A DNA stretch of 64,000 bases from an uncultured Duncaniella sp. (GCF_910577345.1 NZ_CAJTMT010000001.1:154930-218929), one strand, 5' to 3'; positions 32,129 to 43,271 are shown, numbered from the stretch's first letter. The notes: generated from the sequence alone by a model not told the origin. Made by a program: numbers and translations.

Positions 32129-34378
32129 TTATTTACGGCGACGTTTCTTTTTGCCGTGATTTCCGGAAAGAGCCTCGTTGACCGTGACATTCTTTCCGAG
32201 GTCATCCTCGCCTGCACGGCGCAAGGTCTGTCCCTTATCGTCGAGAAGCACGAAGTCGAGCTGCTTTTTCTCCAGATCGGCACGGGCAACCTTGATGTCG
32301 ACGTTGTCGCCGAGACGGTAACGGTGGTTATGGCGACGACCCACGAGACAATGGTTCTTCTCGTCAAAGTCATAGTAGTCATCCGCAAGGTCACGCATGG
32401 GGACAAGTCCTTCGCAAAGGTTGTCGTTCAGCTCGACATAAAGGCCCCATTCGGTCACGCCGGAGATGATACCGCTGTAGGTCTGTCCGATATGCTCCTG
32501 CATGTATTCGACCTGCTTGTACTTGATTGACGAACGTTCGGCAGTTGCAGCGAGCTGCTCCATTTCACTGGAGTGCTTGCACTGGTCCTCAAGTTTCTGG
32601 AGATTGACACTTCTACCACCAGCAAGATAACGCTCGAGCAGACGGTGGACCATCATGTCGGGATAACGGCGGATAGGCGATGTGAAGTGGGTATAGTAAT
32701 CGAAACCGAGGCCATAGTGACCGATGTTGTCAGTCGTATAGATAGCCTTTGCCATCGAACGGATAGCGAGGGTCGAAAGATAGTTTTCCTCACCTCTGCC
32801 CTTCACTTCGGCAAGCATCTTATTGATTGAGCGGTTGATTTCGCGCGGAGTGCCCGAATCCTTTATCTTGTAGCCGAACGCGCGGGCGATTTTGGCAAGA
32901 TCGGCAAGACGTGTGGCATCCGGTGCGTCGTGGACACGGTAGACGAATGCTTTGGGTTTCTTCTTGTCCTTCGGTTTGCCGACGAAGGTAGCCACGGTGC
33001 GGTTGGCAAGCAGCATAAACTCTTCGATAAGCTTGTTGGCATCCTTTGCGACCTTGAAGAACACGCCAAGGGGCTTTCCATCATCGTTGATGTGGAACTT
33101 GACTTCCGGTCGGTCGAATTCAACTGAGCCGTTCTCGTAGCGCTGACGGCGGAGTATCTTTGCGAGGTCGTTCAACTTCTGAATAGCCTCCACACAGTCA
33201 CCGAGACCTGTCTCGATAACCTCCTGTGCCTCTTCGTAGGCAAAACGGCGGTTCGATTTGATGACGGTGCGCGCAATCTTCGAGCTGATGACCTTGGCCT
33301 CGTCGTCCATGTGGAAAATGACGGAGAAAGCAAGTTTCTCTTCATCGGGACGCAAGGAGCAGATACCGTTGCAAAGATGCTCGGGAAGCATCGGGACAAC
33401 GCGGTCCACAAGATACACCGAAGTCGCTCGCTTCTGAGCCTCACGGTCAATTATGGTGTCGGGCTGCACATAGTGGGTGACATCCGCGATATGGACACCG
33501 ATTTCATAATGACCATTGGGAAGCACACGGAATGAGAGTGCATCATCGAAGTCCTTCGCATCGACAGGGTCGATGGTGAAAGTCAGCACGTCGCGCATGT
33601 CAAGACGTTGCGCAATGACCTCTTCAGTAATCCCGGCTCCGATTTTGTCGGCTGCCTTCTCGACTGCCGCAGGATATTTGTACGGCAGACCGAATTCAGC
33701 AAGAATAGCATGAATCTCGGCATTGTTTTCGCCGCTGCGGCCAAGGATGTCGATTACCTCGCCGCTCGGATTCTTGCAATCTTCCTTCCACTCGATGATT
33801 TTCACTACCGCCTTGTCGCCGGTCTGACCACCTTTGAGTTTGGACTTGGGAATGAAAATATCGGTTGAAAGATATTTGGAATCAGTCAGAAGATAACCGA
33901 AATGACGATCGACCTTCAAGGTGCCGATGAATGTCTGGTCCTTCTTCTCAATTATCTCTATAACCTCGGCTTCCGGCTCCGCGCCACGACGATGGGCCGC
34001 GATGTTGACACGGACCTTGTCGCCATTGAGGGCGCGCATCGAATTGCGTTCGGCCACGAAAAGGGTCTCTCCGTCCGCATCGGTGATTACGGAATTCTTG
34101 CCGTTGCTTCGGCGGACGAAAACACCTGTCGCCTCATTGCCTCGCTGCGGAGATTTGTACTTGCCGGGCGCGACTTCGATAATCTCGCCGTTGAAGGCCA
34201 TTTCCACGAGTTGCAGGGCAATGTTGCGCTGCTGAGTTGCAGTGGTCGCATCAATTGCGTGTGCCACCTGCTTATAATTATATGTGTTGTTTTTCTGCTG
34301 CGCGACGAACTCCTCCACCTTCTTCGCGAGGGTGGCGGCGCTTCGTGAGCCGGCAACTGCTTTCTTTGATTGAGCCAT
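32129..34378 (-). CDS. rnr: Ribonuclease R
   Basis: RNase R is a processive 3'-5' exoribonuclease that degrades structured RNA and defective rRNA. The 749-residue protein has an N-terminal HTH-like domain (about 1-75), cold-shock domains (about 80-240), the RNB catalytic domain (about 255-590) and a C-terminal S1 domain (about 640-725) with a basic KKRRRK tail. The catalytic Asp cluster is in FTIDPVDAKDFDDALS. HFTSPIRRYPDMMVHRLLERYL is the second RNB signature. It is flanked by gyrB upstream (69 bp) and the prenyl synthase downstream. Length is typical. Confidence 0.96.
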   Translation of the reverse strand: MAQSKKAVAGSRSAATLAKKVEEFVAQQKNNTYNYKQVAHAIDATTATQQRNIALQLVEMAFNGEIIEVAPGKYKSPQRGNEATGVFVRRSNGKNSVITDADGETLFVAERNSMRALNGDKVRVNIAAHRRGAEPEAEVIEIIEKKDQTFIGTLKVDRHFGYLLTDSKYLSTDIFIPKSKLKGGQTGDKAVVKIIEWKEDCKNPSGEVIDILGRSGENNAEIHAILAEFGLPYKYPAAVEKAADKIGAGITEEVIAQRLDMRDVLTFTIDPVDAKDFDDALSFRVLPNGHYEIGVHIADVTHYVQPDTIIDREAQKRATSVYLVDRVVPMLPEHLCNGICSLRPDEEKLAFSVIFHMDDEAKVISSKIARTVIKSNRRFAYEEAQEVIETGLGDCVEAIQKLNDLAKILRRQRYENGSVEFDRPEVKFHINDDGKPLGVFFKVAKDANKLIEEFMLLANRTVATFVGKPKDKKKPKAFVYRVHDAPDATRLADLAKIARAFGYKIKDSGTPREINRSINKMLAEVKGRGEENYLSTLAIRSMAKAIYTTDNIGHYGLGFDYYTHFTSPIRRYPDMMVHRLLERYLAGGRSVNLQKLEDQCKHSSEMEQLAATAERSSIKYKQVEYMQEHIGQTYSGIISGVTEWGLYVELNDNLCEGLVPMRDLADDYYDFDEKNHCLVGRRHNHRYRLGDNVDIKVARADLEKKQLDFVLLDDKGQTLRRAGEDDLGKNVTVNEALSGNHGKKKRRRK

Positions 34379-34447
34379 AGTATGTACGAGGTATGTAGGG
34401 ATATTGATGATTATTTTATAAAATAACGCTTTTATTCTTAAAAACGT

Positions 34448-36391
<1,944 letters not shown>

Positions 36392-36495
36392 AGTCTGGTT
36401 AAAATAGTTTTCTCGAAATAGTTAACGGATTGTATTCATCGCTTCTGCCGCGCCGGAGGAGAGAACGCAGCCGGGCGACGACTCGTTTGAGCAAA

Positions 36496-36527
36496 CAAAA
36501 TTACAAAAAAAATCGCACTCCGACAAA
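36496..36527 (-). promoter_or_regulatory. sigma-ABfr promoter of gyrB
   Basis: On the minus strand TTTG (36524-36527) precedes TAATTTTG (36496-36503) by exactly 20 nt, a consensus Bacteroidetes promoter. The leader before gyrB would be about 98 nt. Confidence 0.75.
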
Positions 36528-36585
36528 TGGAATAGGCAAATAAATCCCCTCTGCCGACATGCGAACCGTTTTTAATAGGGGGCTA

Positions 36586-37362
36586 TCAATCGTTAGCCAT
36601 CACCAAGGAGAGGCGGTGTTCAAGTTCCGTGGAGCTCAATCGGGTCGTAAGCGCCCCACGGTGAGCCACAGAGATATTGCCCGTCTCTTCCGACACTACA
36701 ATTGCAAAAGCATCAGTAGCCTGCGAGATGCCGAGAGCAGACCTATGGCGCAAGCCGAGCGCGCGAGGCACGTTGCGGTCATGGCTGACTGGGAGGATGC
36801 AACCCGCGCTGCGGATGCGGTCATGATCGATAATCATGGCGCCGTCGTGGAGCGGGGAATTCTTGAAAAATATGTTTTCAATCAGGCGAGAATTGATGTC
36901 GGCATCAATAATGTCGCCACTCTTTTCATACGACTCAAGGGAGATTTCCTGACGGATGACTATGAGCGCTCCGGTCTTTGTCTTTGACATGTTCATGCAC
37001 GCATAGACAATAGGCAACACATATTTGCGTGTATCGGCTGAGGGGTCGCGCTTGTCGTGACGGAAAAGGTTCTTTAAGAAACGCCAGCGCTTATGGTCAC
37101 CAAGCTCGACAAGGAAACGTTTTATCTGATCCTGGAAAAGGATTACGAGAACAAGGAGGCCTATGCCCATGAACTGGTCGAGGATGGACCCGAGGAGTTT
37201 CAGTTCAAGAATCTGCGAGGTCAGGACCCAGACGACGATAAAAGCCAACACACCGAAGAAAATGTTCAGCGTGCCGCTTTCCTTCATTATTTTATATAAG
37301 TAAAAGAGGAGCAGCGCCACAATGGCGATGTCGAGCGCGTCCTTTATGCCGAAATGATCCAT
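36586..37362 (-). CDS. dacA: Diadenylate cyclase
   Basis: This 258-residue CdaA/DacA-type enzyme makes the second messenger c-di-AMP from two ATP. Three N-terminal membrane helices (about 10-90) are followed by the DAC domain. Catalytic motifs are intact: DGA in SPLHDGAMII and RHR in LGLRHRSALGIS. c-di-AMP controls osmolyte and K+ transport and cell-wall homeostasis. It follows folP by 22 bp, an arrangement often seen in Bacteroidetes. Codons look native. Confidence 0.95.
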   Translation of the reverse strand: MDHFGIKDALDIAIVALLLFYLYKIMKESGTLNIFFGVLAFIVVWVLTSQILELKLLGSILDQFMGIGLLVLVILFQDQIKRFLVELGDHKRWRFLKNLFRHDKRDPSADTRKYVLPIVYACMNMSKTKTGALIVIRQEISLESYEKSGDIIDADINSRLIENIFFKNSPLHDGAMIIDHDRIRSAGCILPVSHDRNVPRALGLRHRSALGISQATDAFAIVVSEETGNISVAHRGALTTRLSSTELEHRLSLVMAND

Positions 37363-37384
37363 GAGAGGGAAAGTTAGAGGGTGT

Positions 37385-38224
37385 TTAATCAGTTGTCAGT
37401 TCAAATAGTTTCACTGTCTGGACAGCTTCGAGCACGTCGTGGACACGAAGGAAAGCAGCTCCCTTCATCAAGGCAATAGTGTCAAGCGCTACGGTTCCCG
37501 CCAAAGCCTCGTCAGAGGGGATGCCAAGTGTGCGGGTTATCATCGATTTTCTTGAAATGCCCACGAGAATAGGACAGCCGAGCGCATCAAAGGCTTCCAG
37601 ATTGCGCATCATTTCAAAATTCTGCTCAGTAGTCTTGCTGAATCCGAAGCCAGGGTCTACAATCACATCGGCAACTCCGAGAAGATGCAGTGTGCGAAGT
37701 TTTCGCGAAAGGTCGGCCACGACATCGGCAGTCACATCATTGTAATCCGTAAGGCTTTGCATCGTAGACGGCGTTCCGCGCATGTGCATCAAGATATAGG
37801 GAACACCCAATTCAGCAACTGTCTCAAACATTTTGCCATCAAGATCCCCTCCGGATATGTCATTGACAATATCAGCACCGAAATCCTCGATAGCGGCACG
37901 GGCCACATCGGCCCTGAAGGTATCAATCGAAACGGGTATTGACCGGTCAATCGCACGGAGTATCCTCATTCCCGTTTTCAGACGTTCAGTCTCCTCTTCC
38001 GGCGAGACATCGTCAGCGCCCGGACGGGAAGAGTAGGCCCCCATGTCAATGAAATCGGCACCGGCGGCAATATGCTTCTCTATTCTGCGCGCAATATCAT
38101 TTTCGCTCATCGTGCGGGAACCTTCGAAAAAAGAGTCAGGGGTCACATTGACTATGCCCATCACCTGCGGACGGGTGTACTCGCGAAGCTCACCTTTTAT
38201 ATTTAAAGAGAATGACCGGAACAT
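37385..38224 (-). CDS. folP: Dihydropteroate synthase
   Basis: FolP condenses p-aminobenzoate with a pterin diphosphate in folate synthesis and is the sulfonamide target. The 279-residue TIM barrel has VMGIVNVTPDSFFEGSR, the pterin-binding DMGAYSSRPGADDVSPEEE, and VSIDTFRADVA. IVNDISGG and the phosphate/pABA-binding PILVGISRKSMI follow. The start at 38224 is preferred; the longer frame reaches past the -7 box TATTTTTG (38261-38268, minus). Its TAA stop lies in a TTAAACACCCTCTAAC sequence identical to one end of the MITE-like element. Confidence 0.94.
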   Translation of the reverse strand: MFRSFSLNIKGELREYTRPQVMGIVNVTPDSFFEGSRTMSENDIARRIEKHIAAGADFIDMGAYSSRPGADDVSPEEETERLKTGMRILRAIDRSIPVSIDTFRADVARAAIEDFGADIVNDISGGDLDGKMFETVAELGVPYILMHMRGTPSTMQSLTDYNDVTADVVADLSRKLRTLHLLGVADVIVDPGFGFSKTTEQNFEMMRNLEAFDALGCPILVGISRKSMITRTLGIPSDEALAGTVALDTIALMKGAAFLRVHDVLEAVQTVKLFELTTD

Positions 38225-38289
38225 TTGCTTTGATGAATAAGAAATAATGCGCGAAATTAACAAAAATACTTATCATATCCAAACCCCTT

Positions 38290-38526
38290 AAACGACAATA
38301 CGACCTCTCCTCCCGGAGAAGTCGTATTGTTGTCTTAGCAATAAGACTCTACAAACCTAACATAAAAACACATTTACTATTATGCAATTCTTCTCATATA
38401 ACTAATGAATTCACGCTAAGATACTAACAATCTATACTAACCCTAAAACTAAAAATATGCAAATTCGTTAATCGTAGTCTTTCGTTGTGCCTTCGGTCGG
38501 AGAGATGGCTTTCGGGCCTCTTTGCA
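38290..38526 (-). ncRNA. Candidate short transcript upstream of folP
   Basis: A consensus-like promoter (38530-38561) and a terminator-like hairpin (38296-38329) bracket about 235 bases on the minus strand. There is no ORF longer than 19 codons. It could be a small RNA, an mRNA for the 19-codon ORF at its start, or the leader of folP. The GAGGCCCGAAAGCC region near its 5' end can form short hairpins. Nothing here matches an RNA family I know. Confidence 0.4.
38296..38329 (-). terminator. Hairpin between the small RNA/peptide region and folP
   Basis: CAATACGAC (38296-38304) pairs with GTCGTATTG (38321-38329), extended inward by TCTCC/GGAGA with one mismatch. Only a short T-stretch (TCGTTTAAG) follows in the minus direction. 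It could terminate the short transcript from the 38530 promoter or act as an attenuator before folP. Confidence 0.6.
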
Positions 38527-38527
38527 T
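38468..38527 (-). CDS. Possible 19-residue leaderless peptide
   Basis: ATG at 38527 opens a frame (MQRGPKAISPTEGTTKDYD) ending TAA at 38468-38470. The predicted transcription start from the -7 box at 38530-38537 falls at about the ATG itself, so translation would have to be leaderless or the ORF is not used. Coding is uncertain. Confidence 0.3.
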   Translation of the reverse strand: MQRGPKAISPTEGTTKDYD

Positions 38528-38529
38528 TG

Positions 38530-38561
38530 CAAAATTATAGCTATTCTGCGGTTTGTGCAAG
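38530..38561 (-). promoter_or_regulatory. sigma-ABfr promoter in the gap between DUF6377 gene and folP
   Basis: On the minus strand CTTG (38558-38561) is followed after 20 nt by TAATTTTG (38530-38537), close to consensus. Confidence 0.65.
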
Positions 38562-38725
38562 AGCAGAAACGGCAAATTGAGGAAATATAAATATAGCTAT
38601 ATACTTAAACATCTGAAATTACATAATTTACATATTTCCAAAATAAGCAAAAATATAGAATGAATTTAGGAATTTTCAGCCGGAAACATATCGTTCCATG
38701 CCCGTTTTGTTATCAAATCCACCCC

Positions 38726-40318
38726 TTAAGAGACAGATTTTATACGCATGACGGCATCCTCAAATGTATCGCGGTTGATGGCTCGATTCTTCAATTTGTT
38801 GCGATATGTATAGATTGTGTAGACCGAATAGTTCAGCATCTGCGCTATGCGCGTGCTCTCCTCAATGCCAAGTCGCATGAACGCGATGATGCGGAGGTCG
38901 GTATTGAGCTTTTCGCCTTCACGCAAGACAATCTGCTCCTCAGGACGGAGAAGCTTGTTGACCTCCGTCACGAATGTAGGATAGATATGTAGGAAGGCAT
39001 CGTCAAACACATCATAGAACTCCTTGGATTGCTCCTCGATGAATTTTCCCTGCTTAGTCAGTTTCAGCAAGTCGTCGACTTTGCCTGTGGTGATCTTACG
39101 GTTGACCATCTTATTGAACTGGTTCAGCTTGTCCATATAGATTGAACACAGATTAAGAAACTGTGAGATGTAGACATCCTTCGTGCTGTTGGCCTCTTCG
39201 AGCTTAACAGCCATGCGGTTCATCAGCCTGTTCTTGCGATGAAGGACATAGAGGGTAATCGCCAGTCCGACCAGCAACACCGCCATTATCGCCATGACTA
39301 TATAGATTCTCACATCCGATTTCCTGAGTTCGGCCTTATGGGCGCTCTCGATTATAGGAAATATGTTCGATGACTGGAGTATCCGGAGAGGCGCATTGCA
39401 CTCCACCGCTTCGGACAGCGCGGTCGAAAGATAATCGTATGCATGACTGACATCACCGTTGAGATACATCATTCGTCCCAGTTCCTGCAACGACGACACC
39501 TCCAGAGTGGCACCTTTGGTATCAGCTATCGCCGACCGCGCAAGGTAATAGATGTAGGCATTATGTTCGCCACTCGCCTTCGAAATATCAGCCAAAAAAT
39601 GACAGGCGCGGGCATACAGGTTATCCTCTTCAGGAATACGGTCAAGGAGCAGCAACAAGACAGCTTTGGCCTTGGAGTATTGCTGATGCGATAGGAAGTA
39701 CTCACCCTGATTGAGCATGAAGCGTGGCGTACCGTCTTCAAGAAGAGTGAGCAGTTTCGCCTGAGCTTCCTGAGACTTCTTCATGTAGGGACCGTGAATG
39801 TCCGGATAATTCACATAGTAGGAAGCGATATAGAAATACATCTGCCTGGCTGCATCGTAGTATTCCTCCAGCAATCCTTCAGGAATGGTTTCCGGATCGA
39901 TAGACTCAAAACGTTTGGACGCCTCCGTTATGAACGCAAGCAACGGGAGATAGGTGGAAGTCCTAAGATTGAAACGGATACTGACAGAGTCAAGTCCAAG
40001 TTTTTCAGCAAGTTCGTAGCCTTTTGCATAGAAAGTCAGTGCGGAATCGGTATTCAGGACATTGTAACTGTCGCCAAGCTGCAGAAGACAGTCCAGACGT
40101 TCTTCATCCGATATTCCTTTCGATGAAATGATATTCTTCAGCGAATCAATCGACGAATGACGTTTGTTTATATACGTATTTCTACCGGCCAGTTCCGCGT
40201 CAAGCCGTTTCAGTATTGATTTCACTTCCTCAGAGCCGATTTCCGTCTTCGAAAAAGCCGCCGACGGACATGCAAGCATCATGATTAAGGAAACAAGCAG
40301 TAAAATATGTCTACGCAT
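38726..40318 (-). CDS. TPR membrane regulator, DUF6377 type
   Basis: This is a 530-residue protein with an N-terminal signal (RRHILLLVSLIMMLACPSAAFS), TPR-like helices (about 40-320) and one membrane helix (YIVMAIMAVLLVGLAITLYVL, about 345-365). A coiled coil follows, then a C-terminal domain ending LRIIAFMRLGIEESTRIAQMLNYSVYTIYTYRNKLKNRA, a LuxR-like HTH. This is the layout of DUF6377 regulators, thought to link envelope or nutrient sensing to gene control. Its target is unknown. The start is placed at the second Met. The neighbours are purT upstream and a small-RNA-like region downstream. It differs in sequence from the TPR protein at 18679. Confidence 0.8.
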   Translation of the reverse strand: MRRHILLLVSLIMMLACPSAAFSKTEIGSEEVKSILKRLDAELAGRNTYINKRHSSIDSLKNIISSKGISDEERLDCLLQLGDSYNVLNTDSALTFYAKGYELAEKLGLDSVSIRFNLRTSTYLPLLAFITEASKRFESIDPETIPEGLLEEYYDAARQMYFYIASYYVNYPDIHGPYMKKSQEAQAKLLTLLEDGTPRFMLNQGEYFLSHQQYSKAKAVLLLLLDRIPEEDNLYARACHFLADISKASGEHNAYIYYLARSAIADTKGATLEVSSLQELGRMMYLNGDVSHAYDYLSTALSEAVECNAPLRILQSSNIFPIIESAHKAELRKSDVRIYIVMAIMAVLLVGLAITLYVLHRKNRLMNRMAVKLEEANSTKDVYISQFLNLCSIYMDKLNQFNKMVNRKITTGKVDDLLKLTKQGKFIEEQSKEFYDVFDDAFLHIYPTFVTEVNKLLRPEEQIVLREGEKLNTDLRIIAFMRLGIEESTRIAQMLNYSVYTIYTYRNKLKNRAINRDTFEDAVMRIKSVS

Positions 40319-40374
40319 TTTACATTGCATCTGATTTAAGGTGGTATGTGAAGGAGATGAGAGGTGGAAGTGCC

Positions 40375-41559
40375 TTAAAGCACTTCCACATTAAGTTTTT
40401 CGTATGCGCGGTCAGCCTTGGCGCGTGCTTCCTCGACTGTATCAGCCGTAGCGAGTATCACAGCCATTCGACGGTGGCCCTTCACCTCAGGCTTGCCGAA
40501 GATGCGCATCTGCACTCCGGGCTCCTCAAGGACCTTCTCGATGTTGTCCATGACCACTTCTCGGCTGTCGCCCTCAACGACGACCGCTCTTGATGCCGAA
40601 GGTCCATAGAAACGGATTTCGGGAACAGGCAGTCCGGAAAGAGCGCGGGCATGAAGGGCGAATTCGCTCAGTTCCTGAGAAATCATGGTCACCATACCGG
40701 TATCGTGCGGACGGGGAGAAACCTCGCTGAAGATTACTTCATCACCCTTCACGAAAAGTTCCACACCGAAGATACCGTAGCCACCGAGGGCATCGGTCAC
40801 TTTGCGGGCAATCTCCTGAGCCTTGGCTTTTGCTTCAGGAGTCATAGCCTGAGGCTGCCATGAATAACGGTAGTCACCATCAATCTGGATATGGCCGATA
40901 GGCTCACAGAAAGAAGTGCCGGCTACTGAGCGGACAGTCAGAAGAGTAATCTCATAGTCAAAATTAACGAAACCTTCGACAATCACACGTCCGGCACCTG
41001 CACGGCCACCTTCCTGTGCGATTTTCCATGATTTCTCAATGTCATCAACGCTTTTCACGACACTTTGTCCGTGGCCGCTCGACGACATGATAGGCTTGAC
41101 AACACAGGGGATACCGACTGCTTCAACCGCAGCCTTGAACTCCTCGAAGTCAGAAGCGAAACGATAAGGTGAAGTGGTCACGCCCAGCTCCTCGGCAGCA
41201 AGACGGCGGATGCCCTCGCGGTTCATGGTGAGCCAGGCAGCCTTTGCGGTAGGAGTGACATTCAGACCCTTTTCCTCAAGTTCCACAAGAACGGGAGTGG
41301 CAATTGCCTCCACCTCAGGAATGATATGGTCAGGTTTCTCTTCTTCAATCGCCTTTTTGAGAGCTTCAGGGTCGAGCATGTTGAACACCCTGCAACTGTC
41401 GGCCACATGCATGGCCGGAGCATTGGCGTATTTGTCGCAGGCCACGACCTCAATGCCCATACGTTGCAGTTCGATCGCTACCTCTTTACCTAATTCTCCA
41501 CTACCGAGAAGCATAGCCTTACGGCCACTTCCGGTCCATTTACTTCCTATTTTTGCCAT
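40375..41559 (-). CDS. purT: Formate-dependent phosphoribosylglycinamide formyltransferase
   Basis: PurT is an ATP-grasp enzyme that formylates GAR with formate, step three of purine synthesis, without folate. The 394-residue protein has the N-terminal AMLLGSGELGKEVAIELQRMGIEVVACDKY, the P-loop-like SSSGHGQSVV, the RVIVEGFVNFDYEITLLTVR segment and EVSPRPHDTGMVTM for metal and ATP binding. Length matches E. coli PurT. The choice of a formate-dependent enzyme fits an anaerobe. A -7 box is about 80 bp upstream. Confidence 0.96.
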   Translation of the reverse strand: MAKIGSKWTGSGRKAMLLGSGELGKEVAIELQRMGIEVVACDKYANAPAMHVADSCRVFNMLDPEALKKAIEEEKPDHIIPEVEAIATPVLVELEEKGLNVTPTAKAAWLTMNREGIRRLAAEELGVTTSPYRFASDFEEFKAAVEAVGIPCVVKPIMSSSGHGQSVVKSVDDIEKSWKIAQEGGRAGAGRVIVEGFVNFDYEITLLTVRSVAGTSFCEPIGHIQIDGDYRYSWQPQAMTPEAKAKAQEIARKVTDALGGYGIFGVELFVKGDEVIFSEVSPRPHDTGMVTMISQELSEFALHARALSGLPVPEIRFYGPSASRAVVVEGDSREVVMDNIEKVLEEPGVQMRIFGKPEVKGHRRMAVILATADTVEEARAKADRAYEKLNVEVL

Positions 41560-41635
41560 CAGTAATTAATGAAAATGATTGGTTTTGACAATTCAGCGGC
41601 TTAAATCGGGAAACATAAGCACACTCACTGAAGCG

Positions 41636-41643
41636 CAAAATTA
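41636..41643 (-). promoter_or_regulatory. -7 box of purT
   Basis: The minus strand reads TAATTTTG; a CTTG lies 22 nt upstream. Confidence 0.5.
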
Positions 41644-41736
41644 AGAATTTTTTTCCAAGTAACCGCAAGGGGACATGAAAATGACCTAAAATCGTCACAA
41701 TTCCCATCCCCCTGCAAAGATTTAGAAGTCGCATGG

Positions 41737-41768
41737 GTTGAATAATTCAATATAAATAGTTAATTTTG
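41737..41768 (+). promoter_or_regulatory. sigma-ABfr promoter of tpiA
   Basis: GTTG (41737-41740) and TAATTTTG (41761-41768) are separated by 20 nt. Transcription would start near 41775, about 33 nt before the ATG at 41808, which excludes the longer frame from 41766. Confidence 0.75.
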
Positions 41769-41807
41769 CCCACGAATTTTCAAAAAACCACATTAATTAA
41801 GGTAAAA

Positions 41808-42563
41808 ATGAGAAAGAATATCGTAGCAGGCAACTGGAAGATGAACACCACCCTGCCCGAAGGCATCAAACTTGCCGAGGAAGTTAACGCCGCTCTTGAA
41901 GGTGCCAACCCCAAATGCGACGTAGTTATCTGTGTTCCTTTCACACACCTCGCTTCAATCAACAACGTAATCAACAAAAACAAACTCGGTCTCGGTGCAG
42001 AAAACTGCGCAGACCATCGTTCCGGCGCTTACACCGGTGAAGTTTCAGCACCCATGGTAGCATCAACCGGTGCAACATACGTAATCCTCGGCCACTCAGA
42101 GCGCCGTCAGTATTACAACGAGACTTCAGAAACACTCCGCGAGAAAGTACGCCTCGCCCTTGACAACGGTCTCACCCCCATCTTCTGCATCGGCGAAGTT
42201 CTCGAACAGCGCGAGGACGGCAGCTACTTCGAAGTAGTGAAAGCCCAGCTCGAAGAAGGCCTCTTCAATCTCGACGCAGAGGAATTCGGCAAAATCGTCA
42301 TCGCTTACGAACCCGTATGGGCAATCGGCACAGGCAAGACTGCAACCGATGACCAGGCTCAGGAAATCCACGCCTTCATCCGCAAGACAATCGCCGACAA
42401 GTATGGCGCAGAAGTTGCCGACAACACCTCAATCCTTTACGGTGGTAGCTGCAAGCCCTCAAACGCCGCACAGCTCTTCGCCAAACCCGACGTTGACGGT
42501 GGTCTCATCGGTGGCGCCGCTCTCGAAGCCGCATCCTTCATGGGCATCGTGAACGCATTCTAA
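41808..42563 (+). CDS. tpiA: Triosephosphate isomerase
   Basis: TpiA interconverts dihydroxyacetone phosphate and glyceraldehyde 3-phosphate. The 251-residue barrel starts MRKNIVAGNWKMN with the catalytic Lys, and has ILGHSERRQYYNE with the catalytic His, then AYEPVWAIGTGKTA with the catalytic Glu and flexible loop. ILYGGSCKPSNA and GGLIGGAALEAASF bind phosphate. Start chosen by promoter position and family length. Codon usage is strongly biased, as expected for an abundant enzyme. A strong terminator follows. Confidence 0.97.
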   Translation: MRKNIVAGNWKMNTTLPEGIKLAEEVNAALEGANPKCDVVICVPFTHLASINNVINKNKLGLGAENCADHRSGAYTGEVSAPMVASTGATYVILGHSERRQYYNETSETLREKVRLALDNGLTPIFCIGEVLEQREDGSYFEVVKAQLEEGLFNLDAEEFGKIVIAYEPVWAIGTGKTATDDQAQEIHAFIRKTIADKYGAEVADNTSILYGGSCKPSNAAQLFAKPDVDGGLIGGAALEAASFMGIVNAF

Positions 42564-42587
42564 TCCGAGAGATAGACAAAAATACCG

Positions 42588-42645
42588 ATCCCCGCGCGGC
42601 CTTGGCCAAAGCCGTCAAGCCAATGCGCCATCCGCGCGGGGATTT
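42588..42645 (+). terminator. Terminator after tpiA
   Basis: GATCCCCGCGCGG (42588-42600) pairs with CCGCGCGGGGAT (42632-42643), followed by TTTCCC. The stem is very GC-rich; a second smaller GGC/GCC stem lies in the loop. Confidence 0.8.
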
Positions 42646-42741
42646 CCCAATCAATACGCCACTCTCTCCCCTACCGGAGATGAATTCTCTCCACAACAGA
42701 CAACAAATCCAACCCTTTCACTCACACACCAGACTTTTTTC

Positions 42742-43221
42742 ATGAAATCATTCGTCTTACCGCTGATGCTGCTTTCTCTTTCACCTTTGGCAAAGGCCGA
42801 AACAGAAATTGTCACCATCGTGGACCATATCACCGGCGGCAACTCCAACGTCGTAAACCAGCCTGAAAAGATGCTCAGACGACTCATGCCCGCAGCCGCT
42901 CCGGCAGAAGAGGAAAAGGAGAAAGAAGAGGTGGCCCGTCCGGTCAACGGCCGCATGGCAGGCTATCGTGTCCAGGTGTTCAGTGACAACAACGCGCGCA
43001 CAGCCAAGAACGAAGCGCGTTCAAAACAGCGTGTCATATCCTCACGCTTCCCGAACTACCAGACCTACGTCATGTACACTTCGCCCTACTGGCGCCTCAA
43101 AGTCGGAGACTTCAAGACACAAAGAGAAGCCAACGCGGCCGCAGAGGAACTGCGCAAGGCATTCCCCTCCTACAGCAAGGAAATCCGCGTCGTGCGCGAC
43201 CGTGTGAACGTTCATGAATAA
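42742..43221 (+). CDS. Secreted SPOR domain protein
   Basis: This is a 159-residue protein with a signal peptide (MKSFVLPLMLLSLSPLAKA), a low-complexity linker (AAAPAEEEKEKEE, about 50-64) and a SPOR domain (about 75-150) with YRVQVFSDNNARTAKNEA, WRLKVGDFKTQREA and RKAFPSYSKEIRVV. SPOR domains bind denuded glycan strands of septal peptidoglycan. It may therefore act at the division site in the periplasm. folE follows 50 bp downstream and may share the transcript. Confidence 0.88.
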   Translation: MKSFVLPLMLLSLSPLAKAETEIVTIVDHITGGNSNVVNQPEKMLRRLMPAAAPAEEEKEKEEVARPVNGRMAGYRVQVFSDNNARTAKNEARSKQRVISSRFPNYQTYVMYTSPYWRLKVGDFKTQREANAAAEELRKAFPSYSKEIRVVRDRVNVHE

Positions 43222-43271
43222 CAAATAGACGTCGATAACCGACGCAAGAGGTCAATCTAAAAAATATCAAA

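Noticed and set aside
32096..32530. 144-codon ORF antisense to the end of rnr
   Set aside because: It is a complement of the S1 domain coding region without motifs.
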